Shown here in pieces: positions 29,367 to 37,918 of a stretch of DNA of 64,000 bases. Location of the stretch: NCBI RefSeq assembly GCF_031085165.1, contig NZ_JAVHTY010000001.1, positions 124,001-188,000 on the forward strand, written 5' to 3'. The stretch is from Pseudomonas sp. 102515. GTDB lineage: Bacteria > Pseudomonadota > Gammaproteobacteria > Pseudomonadales > Pseudomonadaceae. The translations under genes were made by a program, and so were the position numbers. Positions within the stretch are counted from its first letter, which is position 1. Every line of letters begins with the position of its first letter. The notes beneath the pieces are model-generated. The model saw nothing but the letters and a program-made list of their open reading frames with translations. It did not search any database and was not told the origin of the DNA.

Positions 29367-30023
29367 CTACCGACACAGCCCAACAGCCAAGGTCGCCGCC
29401 GCGGTGCGGGTTTCTACCCCGAGTTTCACGTAAACGTGTTCCAGGTGCTTGTTCACGGTACGGGGCGAGAGACCGAGGATGTCGCCGATGTCGCGATTGG
29501 TCTTGCCGCAGGCGACCCAGTGCAAGACCTCGACCTCGCGGCCGGTCAGTTGGTAGCGGCTGCTGAGCGACGCCAGGTCCAGCGCGGTCCTGGCATGCGG
29601 GCGGCTCGCTGTCAGGCTGCGCGCCGCCTGGAGTTCGCGCGCCGTGCGCAGGTGGGCCGCGACTCGTGCCAAGACCTCATCGGTCTTGAGTGGCTTGGTC
29701 ACGTAGTCGATGCCGCCCGCGGCGAAGGCCTCCACCACGTGCTCGCTCTCGGTCAGGGCGGTCATGAACAGCACCGGGATATCGGCCAGTTCGGCCTGGG
29801 CCTTGATGCGCCGGCAGGTCTCGAAGCCATCCAGGCCGGGCATCATGGCGTCCAGCAGCACCACGTCCGGCCGGCGGCGTTGCATGCGCTCCAGGGCACT
29901 GGTGCCGTCCAGGGCCACCAGCACCATGTAGCCGCCGGCGTCCAGGGCGTCGGAAAGCAGGGCAAGGTTGTCCGGGGTGTCGTCGACGATCAGCACCACG
30001 CTGGGCGGTAGGGCGGCGGTCAT
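29367..30023 (-). CDS. LuxR/NarL-type response regulator
   Basis: A 218-residue response regulator. The receiver domain has acidic pair Asp13-Asp14, phospho-acceptor Asp58 (VVLLDAMMPGLDG), Thr in FMTAL and conserved Lys in VTKPLK. The C-terminal LuxR HTH is LTGREVEVLHWVACGKTNRDIGDILGLSPRTVNKHLEHV. The ATG at 30023 overlaps the stop of the upstream hybrid kinase (ATGA), so the two are co-translated and surely cognate. Proposed targets are the urtA and fmdA promoters, which share an unusual box; this is inference. Confidence 0.9.
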   Translation of the reverse strand: MTAALPPSVVLIVDDTPDNLALLSDALDAGGYMVLVALDGTSALERMQRRRPDVVLLDAMMPGLDGFETCRRIKAQAELADIPVLFMTALTESEHVVEAFAAGGIDYVTKPLKTDEVLARVAAHLRTARELQAARSLTASRPHARTALDLASLSSRYQLTGREVEVLHWVACGKTNRDIGDILGLSPRTVNKHLEHVYVKLGVETRTAAATLAVGLCR

Positions 30024-33000
30024 GGATTCTCTCCTTCCAGGGGCAGGTCGACCGGCTGCAGCGCATCTTTGAGACGGCGATTGAAGTCGTTGAGCTGAAA
30101 GCGTTTCACCAGTGCGCGCAGGGTATCGACATAGGCGGCGCTGGCAGGCTCCTCGCGTTCGATGCGGTCCAGGCAGGCGTGGATGCCTTTCACATAGCCC
30201 AACGCCCCCAGCTCCTGTAACGCTTCCAGACTGGCAGCGCTTGGCGGTTGGAGCGACATCGATCGCCTGCCAGGCGGTTCGGTGGTCCGCTCCAGCCAGG
30301 TCAAGTCCAGGTGCGTCCTGATCTTTTCCAGCAGCTGCGACGTATGGACCGGCTTGGCCAGGTAATCGTCGCAAGCGGCTGCGGTGCTGCGTTCGCGATC
30401 GACGGCGAAGGCATTGGCGGAAATGACGATGATCGGCGCCTTGGACAGGCCATTGCGGCGGATCAGCGCGCTGGTCTCCAGTCCGTCGAGCAGCGGCATG
30501 GAAAGATCCATGAGGATGAGATCCGGCTGCCAGAGGGCGACCTGGCGGATGGCGTCCTGGCCATTGGCGGCCTCCGCCAGTTCGAAGCCCAGGGGTCCGA
30601 GCATGCCAGCCAGCACCCGGCGGTGATCCAGGTGGTCGTCCACCAGCAGCACCCGGCGCCGCGGGCCCTGATAGCCGCTGATGCTGTGTTCGACGTGAAC
30701 CAGCGCCTGGGGCACCCGCACCTCGGACAAGAACAGGCGCACCACGAAGCGGGTGCCCTGGCCGGGCGTGCTGGTCACGTCCAGGGCGCCGCCCATCAAC
30801 GTCACCAGCATGCGGGTGATGGTCAGGCCCAGTCCCAGGCCGTTGTCCTGGCGCAGCGGATCACCCCGTTCGAAGGGTTGGAACAGGCGCTCCAGCTGCT
30901 CTGCGGCGATGCCCAGACCGCTGTCGATGATCTTGAAGGTGGCAGTTTCCCGCGCATAGGTGACCGCCAGGATCACGCCCCCCTCGTCGGTGTAGCGCAC
31001 GGCATTGCCGAGCAGATTGATGAGGATCTGCCGCACCCGCTTTTCATCGCCGCGTACCACGGCGGGGAGGCGTCCCTCGACCTCGAGGGCAAAGCTCAGG
31101 CCCTTGTCCTGGGCCTGGGGCGTGAATATCTGCTGCAGCTGTTCGAGAAACTCCGGAAAGGGAATCTCCGAGGGTTCCAGCTGCAGCTTGCCCGCTTCGA
31201 TCCGGGCCACGTCGAGCAGGCCGTCGATCAGCGAGAGCAGGTGCGAGCCATTGCGGTAGATGGTGGCCAGGGCATCCAGCTGATGGCCGCTGCTGACCGG
31301 ATCGCGCTGCAGGATCTGGGTATAGCCGAGGATGCTGTTCAGCGGCGTGCGCAACTCGTGGGACAAGCCCGTGACGTAGCGGCTCTTGGCCGCGTTGGCG
31401 GCTTCGGAAGCCTCCTTGGCCCGCTGCAGCGCTTCGTCGGTCTTGCGGTGCGCCTCGATCTCCTGCATCAGCAGCGCGGTCTGCCGGGTCGACTCCTCCA
31501 GCGCTACGTGGCGGCTCTCGCGGGTCAGCACCACCCACCAGGCCAGGGTGCCGGCAAACAGCGTGAGCACCATGAAGGCCTTGAAGAACCCCTGATACAA
31601 CAGGTGGCGCTCATCGACCTGCAGCCCCTGGGAGACCTGGCTGTAGATCAGCGCCAGGGCGCAGAACATCAGACCGACCATGACCAGCAGCACGCCCAGA
31701 TAGTGCGCCAAGCGGGTTTGCAGGCGCGGCACCGAGGTGTTCGGCAGCAGCCAGCGCAGCAGGGTGTCGACCTGCTCGGCGAGGCGGGCCCTGGGCTTGC
31801 AGAGATCGTTACAGCGGGCATCCAGGGCGCAGCAGAGCGAGCAGATGGGCGCGCCGTAGGCAGGACAGAAGGCGATGTCCTCGCGCTCGAACGCGTTAGT
31901 GCAGAGTACGCATTTCAGATGGACCTGCGCGGGATGCAGCAACTTCAGCACGCTGGTCCGGGCGATGTAGTAGCGGCCCCGGGTGAGCCAGGCCAGCAGC
32001 GGCGCGCAGATCAGTGCGGAGACCAGGGATACCAAGGGTGAGGCAGCCTGCGCCAGGGCGCCGAATAGCCCGGCGTGGGCCAGACCGGACAGCAGGGAGG
32101 CGAGCAGCATGGCGCCGACGCCGACCGGGTTGATGTCATAGAGGTGCGCCCGCTTGAACTCTATGTGCCGGGGTGACAGCCCCAGCGGCTTGTTGATCAC
32201 CAGATCGGCGACCACGGCGCCGATCCAGGCGATGGCGATATTGGCATAGAGCCCAAGCACCTCCTGGATGGCCTCGAACACCCCCAGCTCCATCAGCATC
32301 AGGGCTATCAGCACGTTGAATACCAGCCAGACCACTCGTCCCGGGTGGCTGTGGGTGACCCGGGCGAAGAAGTTGGACCAGGCCAGGGAGCCGGCATAGG
32401 CATTGGTCAGGTTGATCTTGACCTGGCTGACGATGACGAACAGCACCATGGCGCCCATGGCCCACTCGGGCGAGGCGAACACGTAGCCGAAGGCCACCAG
32501 GTACATCTGGGTGGGTTCAGCGGCGCGCTCCAGGGGAATCTCGTGCTGCAGGGCGAGAAAGGCCAGGAAGGCGCCGGCCAGCATCTTCAGGGCACCAGGC
32601 ACTATCCAGCCGGGACCGGCCATCAGCAGCGCCGCCCACCAGCGCCGGCGATTCTGCGCGGTCTTTTCCGGAAGAAAGCGCAGGTAGTCGACCTGCTCGC
32701 CCACCTGGGTCACCAGGGCGAGGGCCACGGTACAGGCGGCGCTGAAGGACAGCAGGTTGAAGGCCCCGGCCTCGCCCTCGCGGCCGGCGAAGGTGGTCCA
32801 GTCCGCCAGGGCCCCGGGATTCTTGGCAATGACGAAGGCATAGGGCAACAGCAGCAGGATCAGCCAGAGCGGCTGGCTCCAGAGCTGCAGGCGGTTGATC
32901 AGGGTGATGCCATAGGTGACCAGGGGGATGACGATGATCGAGCAGATGACATAGGCCAGGGCCAGTGGAATGCGGAAGTACAGCTCCAGGGCCAGCGCCA

Positions 33001-33499
33001 TGATCGCCGCTTCCAGGGCGAAGAACAGGAAGGTGAAGCTGGCGTAGATCAGCGAGGTGATGGTCGAGCCGATGTAGCCGAAGCCGGCGCCCCGGGTCAG
33101 CAGGTCCATGTCCACCCCGTAGCGCGCCGCGTAGTAGCTGATCGGCAGGGCGGTGAGAAAGATCACCAGGCTCGCCGCCAGCACCGCCCAGAGGGTATTG
33201 GTGAAGCCATAGCTGATCGCCAGGGCGCCACCGATGGCTTCCAGGGCCAGAAAGGACACGGCGGCCAGGGCGGTGTTGGCGATGCGGAATTCCGACCACT
33301 TGCGAAACGACCTGGGCGTGTAGCGCAGGGCATAGTCTTCCAGTGTCTCGTCGGCCACCCAGCTGTTGTAGTCCCTGCGGATCTTGGCGATGCGTTGCGT
33401 CCCGGTCTGCTGCACGGCAGGGCTCCTGGGGTCTGCGTGGCGGTGTTCAGGCAAGTTCCATGCCTCGGCCGTCTTGGCGTTTTGCCCCTTTGGGACCAC
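30020..33499 (-). CDS. Hybrid histidine kinase with NCS1-transporter-like sensor and cysteine-rich module
   Basis: A 1159-residue protein. Residues ~60-510 are a polytopic membrane region resembling purine/cytosine permeases (NCS1): FLALEAIGGALAISYGF, RGAGFGYIGSTITSL, INLTNAYAGSLAWSNFF. A cysteine-rich stretch follows, with Cys530, 533, 545, 553, 556, 557, 563 and 567 (zinc-ribbon-like). Two more membrane helices lie at ~598-620 and ~638-658. Then a coiled coil leads to HisKA with His714 (SHELRTPLNS), the HATPase (NLLGNAVRY, DSGLGI, GLGLGLTI), and a receiver with Asp998 and Lys1049. The start is a GTG, and the exact N-terminus is uncertain. It is like CbrA (SLC5 plus kinase) in concept but with a different transporter fold. 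It lies divergent from urtA, so sensing of urea or amides is the natural hypothesis. Confidence 0.9.
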   Translation of the reverse strand: MVPKGQNAKTAEAWNLPEHRHADPRSPAVQQTGTQRIAKIRRDYNSWVADETLEDYALRYTPRSFRKWSEFRIANTALAAVSFLALEAIGGALAISYGFTNTLWAVLAASLVIFLTALPISYYAARYGVDMDLLTRGAGFGYIGSTITSLIYASFTFLFFALEAAIMALALELYFRIPLALAYVICSIIVIPLVTYGITLINRLQLWSQPLWLILLLLPYAFVIAKNPGALADWTTFAGREGEAGAFNLLSFSAACTVALALVTQVGEQVDYLRFLPEKTAQNRRRWWAALLMAGPGWIVPGALKMLAGAFLAFLALQHEIPLERAAEPTQMYLVAFGYVFASPEWAMGAMVLFVIVSQVKINLTNAYAGSLAWSNFFARVTHSHPGRVVWLVFNVLIALMLMELGVFEAIQEVLGLYANIAIAWIGAVVADLVINKPLGLSPRHIEFKRAHLYDINPVGVGAMLLASLLSGLAHAGLFGALAQAASPLVSLVSALICAPLLAWLTRGRYYIARTSVLKLLHPAQVHLKCVLCTNAFEREDIAFCPAYGAPICSLCCALDARCNDLCKPRARLAEQVDTLLRWLLPNTSVPRLQTRLAHYLGVLLVMVGLMFCALALIYSQVSQGLQVDERHLLYQGFFKAFMVLTLFAGTLAWWVVLTRESRHVALEESTRQTALLMQEIEAHRKTDEALQRAKEASEAANAAKSRYVTGLSHELRTPLNSILGYTQILQRDPVSSGHQLDALATIYRNGSHLLSLIDGLLDVARIEAGKLQLEPSEIPFPEFLEQLQQIFTPQAQDKGLSFALEVEGRLPAVVRGDEKRVRQILINLLGNAVRYTDEGGVILAVTYARETATFKIIDSGLGIAAEQLERLFQPFERGDPLRQDNGLGLGLTITRMLVTLMGGALDVTSTPGQGTRFVVRLFLSEVRVPQALVHVEHSISGYQGPRRRVLLVDDHLDHRRVLAGMLGPLGFELAEAANGQDAIRQVALWQPDLILMDLSMPLLDGLETSALIRRNGLSKAPIIVISANAFAVDRERSTAAACDDYLAKPVHTSQLLEKIRTHLDLTWLERTTEPPGRRSMSLQPPSAASLEALQELGALGYVKGIHACLDRIEREEPASAAYVDTLRALVKRFQLNDFNRRLKDALQPVDLPLEGENP

Positions 33500-33581
33500 T
33501 GTCTGCCCAGCTTGGCGTGCCCCGCGCGGGCGCGCGACAGACAGAGCATGCCTCAGGGCGTTGCAGCGGGCTGTACGTCAG

Positions 33582-33603
33582 ATGACGTAGGCGGTTACGT
33601 CAT
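33582..33603. promoter_or_regulatory. Perfect inverted repeat ATGACGTA-N6-TACGTCAT upstream of urtA
   Basis: Two 8-bp arms spaced by 6 bp, preceded at 33574-33580 by a further TACGTCA. This gives three copies of the same half-site in about 30 bp. It lies between the divergent kinase and urtA genes and overlaps the box shared with fmdA. It is a probable binding site for a dimeric LuxR/NarL-type regulator. Confidence 0.6.
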
Positions 33604-33617
33604 CCTGCGTATGTTCC
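33596..33617 (+). promoter_or_regulatory. Shared box TACGTCATCC-N2-CGTAT (urtA copy)
   Basis: Begins 115 bp before the urtA ATG. The same 10-mer followed by N2 and CGTAT occurs at 48121-48142, 108 bp before fmdA; 18 of 22 positions agree. Equal sequence, orientation and distance from two functionally related operons argue for a common activator. Confidence 0.6.
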
Positions 33618-33710
33618 GCGCCGGCTGTCCCAGCCCATCCTTGCTCCGCAGCGCAAGCCGCAGTCCCGGTCCCCAGGGGCGACCGGCACATCACCTAGAG
33701 GAGCGACAAG

Positions 33711-34955
33711 ATGCACAGATCAGCGGGCGTGAAATCCAGTCTTCCGCGACGCCTGGCACTGGGCGCCGCGGCATTGTCCCTGTTGGCAGCCAGCGTGTTC
33801 AGCCAGGGCGTAATGGCGGACGCCGCCAATACCTACGGCCTGGCCGTGACTGACACCACCGTCACCGTCGGCCAATTGCATTCCGCCACCGGCACCATGG
33901 CCATCTCCGAGACCGGCGCGATCCAGGCCGAGCGGTTGGCCATCGAGCAGATCAACGCCCAGGGCGGAGTCCTCGGGCGGCAGGTCAAGATCATCCAGGA
34001 AGACGGCGCCTCCGACTGGCCGACCTTCGCCGAAAAGGCCAAGAAGCTGCTGGAGGCCGACAAGGTCGCGGCGGTGTTCGGCTGCTGGACCTCGGCCTCG
34101 CGCAAGGCGGTGCTGCCGATCTTCGAAAAGGACAACGGCCTGCTCTACTACCCGACCTTTTACGAGGGCCTCGAGCAGTCGAAGAACGTCTTCTACACGG
34201 GCCAGGAAGCCACCCAGCAGATCCTCTCGGCGCTGGACTGGCTGGCCAAGGAGAAAGGTGCCAAGACTTTCTACCTGGTGGGCTCGGACTACATCTGGCC
34301 ACGGACCTCGATGAAGATCGCCCGCAAGCACATCGAGAACGTGCTACATGGGGAGGTGGTGGGGGAGGAGTACTACCCGCTGGGCGGCACTCAGTTCGGT
34401 TCCCTGACCAACAAGATCAAGCTGAAAAAGCCTGATGTGGTTTTCGCTGCGGTCGTCGGGGGCTCCAACATGGCCTTCTACAAGCAGCTCAAGGCGGCGG
34501 GGATCACCTCGGCCAAGCAGAATCTGCTGACCCTCTCGGTGACCGAGGATGAAATGCTCGGCATCGGTGGCGAGAACATGGCCGGCTTCTACTCCTCGAT
34601 GAAGTACTTCCAGACCCTGGACAATCCCAACAACAAGACCTTCGTCGAGGCCTTCAAGGCCAAGTACGGCAAGGATGCGGTGGTGGGCGACGTTACCCAG
34701 GCGGCCTATCTCGGTCCCTGGCTATGGAAGATGGCAGTGGAGAAGGCCGGCAGCTTCGATGTCGACAAGGTGGTCGCGGCGTCTCCGGGCCTGGAGCTGA
34801 AGACCGCGCCGGAAGGCTACGTGAAGGTCCACGAGAACCATCACCTCTGGAGTCGCTCGCGCATCGCCCAGATCCAGCCGGACGGTACCTTCAAGGTGGT
34901 CCACGAATCCGCCGATCTGATCGAGCCCAATCCCTTCCCCAAAGGCTACCAGTAA
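33711..34955 (+). CDS. urtA: Urea/short-chain amide ABC transporter, periplasmic binding protein
   Basis: A 414-residue type-I periplasmic binding protein. The signal peptide ends near residue 36 (GVMADA). The mature part has TVTVGQLHSATGTMAISETG, the ligand-lobe CWTSASRKAVLPIFEKDNGLLYYPTFYEG and the hinge region SVTEDEMLGIGGENM, all typical of UrtA/FmdD. In Methylophilus the FmdDEF homologues carry urea and short-chain amides, which fits the amidases at 48-51 kb. The ribosome site is GAGGAG. It is divergent from the transporter-like kinase; a hairpin follows the stop. Confidence 0.9.
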   Translation: MHRSAGVKSSLPRRLALGAAALSLLAASVFSQGVMADAANTYGLAVTDTTVTVGQLHSATGTMAISETGAIQAERLAIEQINAQGGVLGRQVKIIQEDGASDWPTFAEKAKKLLEADKVAAVFGCWTSASRKAVLPIFEKDNGLLYYPTFYEGLEQSKNVFYTGQEATQQILSALDWLAKEKGAKTFYLVGSDYIWPRTSMKIARKHIENVLHGEVVGEEYYPLGGTQFGSLTNKIKLKKPDVVFAAVVGGSNMAFYKQLKAAGITSAKQNLLTLSVTEDEMLGIGGENMAGFYSSMKYFQTLDNPNNKTFVEAFKAKYGKDAVVGDVTQAAYLGPWLWKMAVEKAGSFDVDKVVAASPGLELKTAPEGYVKVHENHHLWSRSRIAQIQPDGTFKVVHESADLIEPNPFPKGYQ

Positions 34956-34967
34956 GCCTTGCCTGAC

Positions 34968-34995
34968 CGGAGGCGTCGCCTGATCGGCGCCTCCG
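34968..34995 (+). terminator. Attenuator-like hairpin between urtA and urtB
   Basis: An 8-bp perfect stem (CGGAGGCG pairing with CGCCTCCG, 12-nt loop) lies 12 bp after the urtA stop and ends 23 bp before urtB, without a T-run. Such hairpins often keep the binding protein in excess over the membrane parts by protecting the upstream mRNA. Confidence 0.45.
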
Positions 34996-35018
34996 TACAC
35001 CTTCGCGGGGAGACCTCC

Positions 35019-35936
35019 ATGGAAAGCTTATCCGACTTCGGCGCGATCGCCGTGATGCAGGGCTTCAACGGCCTTTCGGTATTCTGCGTGTTGCTGCTGA
35101 TGGCGCTGGGACTGGCGATCATCTTCGGGCAGATGGGCGTGATCAACATGGCCCATGGCGAATTTCTCACCGTGGGGGCCTACACCACCTACGTGATGTC
35201 CTCGCTGACCCTGCACCTGTTTCCAGCCTTGCAGCCCTACTACTTCTTTTTCGCCCTGATCCTGGCGTTCTTCGTCGCCGGCGCCATCGGCTGGCTGGTG
35301 GAGTGGGCGATGATCAGCCGGCTCTACCAGCGCCCGCTGGACACCCTGCTGGCCACCTGGGGCCTGTCGCTGATCCTGCAGCAGGTGTTTCGCTCGGTAT
35401 TCGGCGCCCGCGAGGTCAGCGCCGAACTGCCGGAATGGATCATGGGCTCCTGGAGTCCGACCGCCAGCATCGACATCCCCAAGAACGGCCTGTTCGTCAT
35501 GGTCGTGACCGCGCTGCTGACCCTGACCCTGTTCTTCATGCTGTATCGCTCGCGCTGGGGACTGCAGGTGCGCGCCACCATGCAGAACCGGGTGATGGCC
35601 CGCGCCGTGGGCATCAATACCCGCCGCGTGGATCGCATGACCTTCGCCCTGGGCTGCGGCGTGGCCGGGGTGGCGGGCGCGGCCTTCACCACCATCGGCT
35701 CCATCGGTCCGACCTCGGGCTCGCTGTATATCGTCGACACCTTCCTGGTGGTGGTCTTTGGTGGCGCAGCCAGCCTGCTCGGCACCATCGCCTCGGCCTT
35801 CGGTATCGCCCAGGCGCAGTCGCTGCTGGAATTCTTCCTCTCCGGTTCCATGGCCAAGGTGCTGACCCTGTCGGCGGTGATCCTCATCCTGATGCTGCGG
35901 CCCCAGGGCCTGTTCTCGGCAAAAGTCCGCAAGTAG
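35019..35936 (+). CDS. urtB: Urea/amide ABC transporter permease UrtB
   Basis: A 305-residue LivH-type permease. It has about eight hydrophobic helices with MALGLAIIFGQMGVINMAHGEFLTVGAYTTY near 24-54 and QVRATMQNRVMARAVGINTRRVDRMTFALGCGVAGVAGA near 183-222, the family signature. ATG 35019 follows GGGGAG. The gene is shorter than some UrtB proteins that carry a long periplasmic N-terminus; here the typical N-terminal helix starts at once. It pairs with UrtC. Confidence 0.9.
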   Translation: MESLSDFGAIAVMQGFNGLSVFCVLLLMALGLAIIFGQMGVINMAHGEFLTVGAYTTYVMSSLTLHLFPALQPYYFFFALILAFFVAGAIGWLVEWAMISRLYQRPLDTLLATWGLSLILQQVFRSVFGAREVSAELPEWIMGSWSPTASIDIPKNGLFVMVVTALLTLTLFFMLYRSRWGLQVRATMQNRVMARAVGINTRRVDRMTFALGCGVAGVAGAAFTTIGSIGPTSGSLYIVDTFLVVVFGGAASLLGTIASAFGIAQAQSLLEFFLSGSMAKVLTLSAVILILMLRPQGLFSAKVRK

Positions 35937-35943
35937 GGAGTCC

Positions 35944-37107
35944 ATGATGAACAAGGCAATCGACAACCTGCTCGGTGGCCGGCAGGGCGCCTTCGGCCTG
36001 CTGGTACTGGCCGCGCTGATCCTGCTGGTGTTTCCGCTGACCCTGGATATCTTCCGCCTGACCATGGTCGGCAAATACCTGACCTATGCCTTCGTCGCGG
36101 TCGGCCTGGTGCTTTGCTGGGGCTATGGCGGCATCCTCAGCCTGGGGCAGGGCATCTTCTTCGGCCTGGGCGGCTATTGCATGGCGATGTTCCTTAAACT
36201 GGAGGCCTCGGATCCGGAGAGCACCCGGATCCAGTCCACGCCCGGCATCCCCGACTTCATGGACTGGAACCAGCTCACCGAACTGCCCTGGCTCTGGCAG
36301 CCGTTCCACAGCTTCGGCTTTACCCTGGTGGCCGTGATCGCGGTCCCGGTGTTGCTGGCCTTCATCATCGGCCTGGCGATGTTCAAGCGGCGGGTAGGGG
36401 ACGTGTACTTCTCCATCGTCACCCAGGCCATCGCCGCCATCCTGACCATTCTCATCATCGGTCAGCAAGGCCTCACCGGCGGGGTCAATGGCATCACCGA
36501 CCTGAAGACGCTGCTGGGCTGGGACATCCGTTCGGACAGCGCCAAGGTGGTGCTCTACTTCGTCAACGCGGCGCTGCTGTTCACCTGCATCCTGCTCGCC
36601 CGCTTCGTGCTGGCCTCCAAGCTCGGCCGGCTGCTGGTGGCCATGCGCGACAAGGAGGAGCGGGTGCGCTTCTCCGGCTATGACGTGGCCAGCTTCAAGA
36701 TCTTCGTGTTCTGCCTGGCCGCGGCCTTTTCCGCGGTGGGTGGCGCCCTGTTCGCCCTGCAGGTGGGTTTCATGTCGCCGTCCTTCGTCGGCATCGTGCC
36801 CTCCATCGAGATGGTCATCTTCGCCGCGGTCGGCGGGCGGTTGTCGCTGCTCGGCGCGGTTTACGGCGCGCTGCTGGTGAATTTCGGCAAGACTTACTTC
36901 TCCGAATCCTTCCCCGAGCTCTGGCTGTACCTGATGGGCGGACTGTTCATCGTGGTCGTCCTCTATTTCCCCAATGGCGTGGCCGGTCTGTGGAAGAGCC
37001 ATGGCCAGCGCCTGGTGGCACGCCTGAAACGCCAGCCGGTCGGCGCCGTCGCAGCGCCGGCCGAGACGTCCCCTGCCAAGCCCGTCCCGCTGGAGACCGC
37101 GCCATGA
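35944..37107 (+). CDS. urtC: Urea/amide ABC transporter permease UrtC
   Basis: A 387-residue LivM-type permease. YAFVAVGLVLCWGYGGILSLGQGIFFGLGGYCMAMFLKLE near 51-90 and a VGGRLSLLGAVYGALLVNFGKTYFSE segment near 297-322 are characteristic of UrtC rather than amino-acid LivM. A Pro/Ala-rich cytoplasmic tail closes the protein. It begins 7 bp after urtB, at ATGATG (second ATG also possible), and overlaps urtD by 4 bp. Confidence 0.9.
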   Translation: MMNKAIDNLLGGRQGAFGLLVLAALILLVFPLTLDIFRLTMVGKYLTYAFVAVGLVLCWGYGGILSLGQGIFFGLGGYCMAMFLKLEASDPESTRIQSTPGIPDFMDWNQLTELPWLWQPFHSFGFTLVAVIAVPVLLAFIIGLAMFKRRVGDVYFSIVTQAIAAILTILIIGQQGLTGGVNGITDLKTLLGWDIRSDSAKVVLYFVNAALLFTCILLARFVLASKLGRLLVAMRDKEERVRFSGYDVASFKIFVFCLAAAFSAVGGALFALQVGFMSPSFVGIVPSIEMVIFAAVGGRLSLLGAVYGALLVNFGKTYFSESFPELWLYLMGGLFIVVVLYFPNGVAGLWKSHGQRLVARLKRQPVGAVAAPAETSPAKPVPLETAP

Positions 37108-37868
37108 ACACCAGTCCCCTCGGTTTCCAATTGGCCAAGCCGGTACTGGCCATCGAAGGCCTGACCGTCTCCTTCGACGGCTTCAAGGCGGTGAACGACC
37201 TCAATCTCTATGTCGACCGCAACGAGGTGCACGTGGTGATCGGCCCCAACGGCGCCGGCAAGACCACGGTACTCGACCTGATCTGCGGCAAGACCCGCGC
37301 GACCGCCGGCAGCATCGAGTTCAATGGCCGGGAGCTGACCCGGATGAAGGAATTCGACATCGTTCGCGCCGGTGTCGGCCGCAAGTTCCAGAACCCCTCG
37401 ATCTACGAGAATCTCACGGTGTTCGAGAACCTGGAGATGTCCTATCCCGAGGGCCGCAAGGTGTTCGGCGCACTGTTCTTCAAGCGTAGCGCCGCGGTGG
37501 TCGCGCGAGTGCAGGCAGTGGCCGCGGAGATCTTTCTCGCCGACCTGCTGCACCAGCAGGCCGATCTGCTCTCCCACGGCCAGAAGCAGTGGCTGGAGAT
37601 CGGCATGCTGCTGATGCAGGACCCGGAGCTACTCATGCTCGACGAGCCGGTGGCGGGCATGAGCGTGTCCGAGCGATCCCAGACCGCCGAGCTGCTCAAC
37701 CGCATCAGTCAGGGACGCTCGGTGCTGGTCATCGAGCACGACATGGAATTCGTCAAGAGCATCGCCCACAAGGTCACGGTGCTGCACCAGGGCAAGGTAC
37801 TGGCCGAAGGCAGCATGGAAGCGGTGCAGAGCAATCCCAAGGTCATCGAGGTGTACCTGGGGCACTGA
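37104..37868 (+). CDS. urtD: Urea/amide ABC transporter ATPase UrtD
   Basis: A 254-residue LivG-type ATPase. Walker A GPNGAGKT is at 47-54, the family's GVGRKFQNPSIYENLTVFENLEMS is at about 91-114, and LSHGQKQWLEIGMLL in place of LSGGQ is typical of UrtD. Walker B LLMLDEPVAGMS follows. It pairs with UrtE. ATGA overlap with urtC. Confidence 0.9.
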   Translation: MNTSPLGFQLAKPVLAIEGLTVSFDGFKAVNDLNLYVDRNEVHVVIGPNGAGKTTVLDLICGKTRATAGSIEFNGRELTRMKEFDIVRAGVGRKFQNPSIYENLTVFENLEMSYPEGRKVFGALFFKRSAAVVARVQAVAAEIFLADLLHQQADLLSHGQKQWLEIGMLLMQDPELLMLDEPVAGMSVSERSQTAELLNRISQGRSVLVIEHDMEFVKSIAHKVTVLHQGKVLAEGSMEAVQSNPKVIEVYLGH

Positions 37869-37918
37869 GCCTTCACCTACAGCCCTTTTCATGCAGTCGA
37901 TCACGGGAGATCCCGGTC

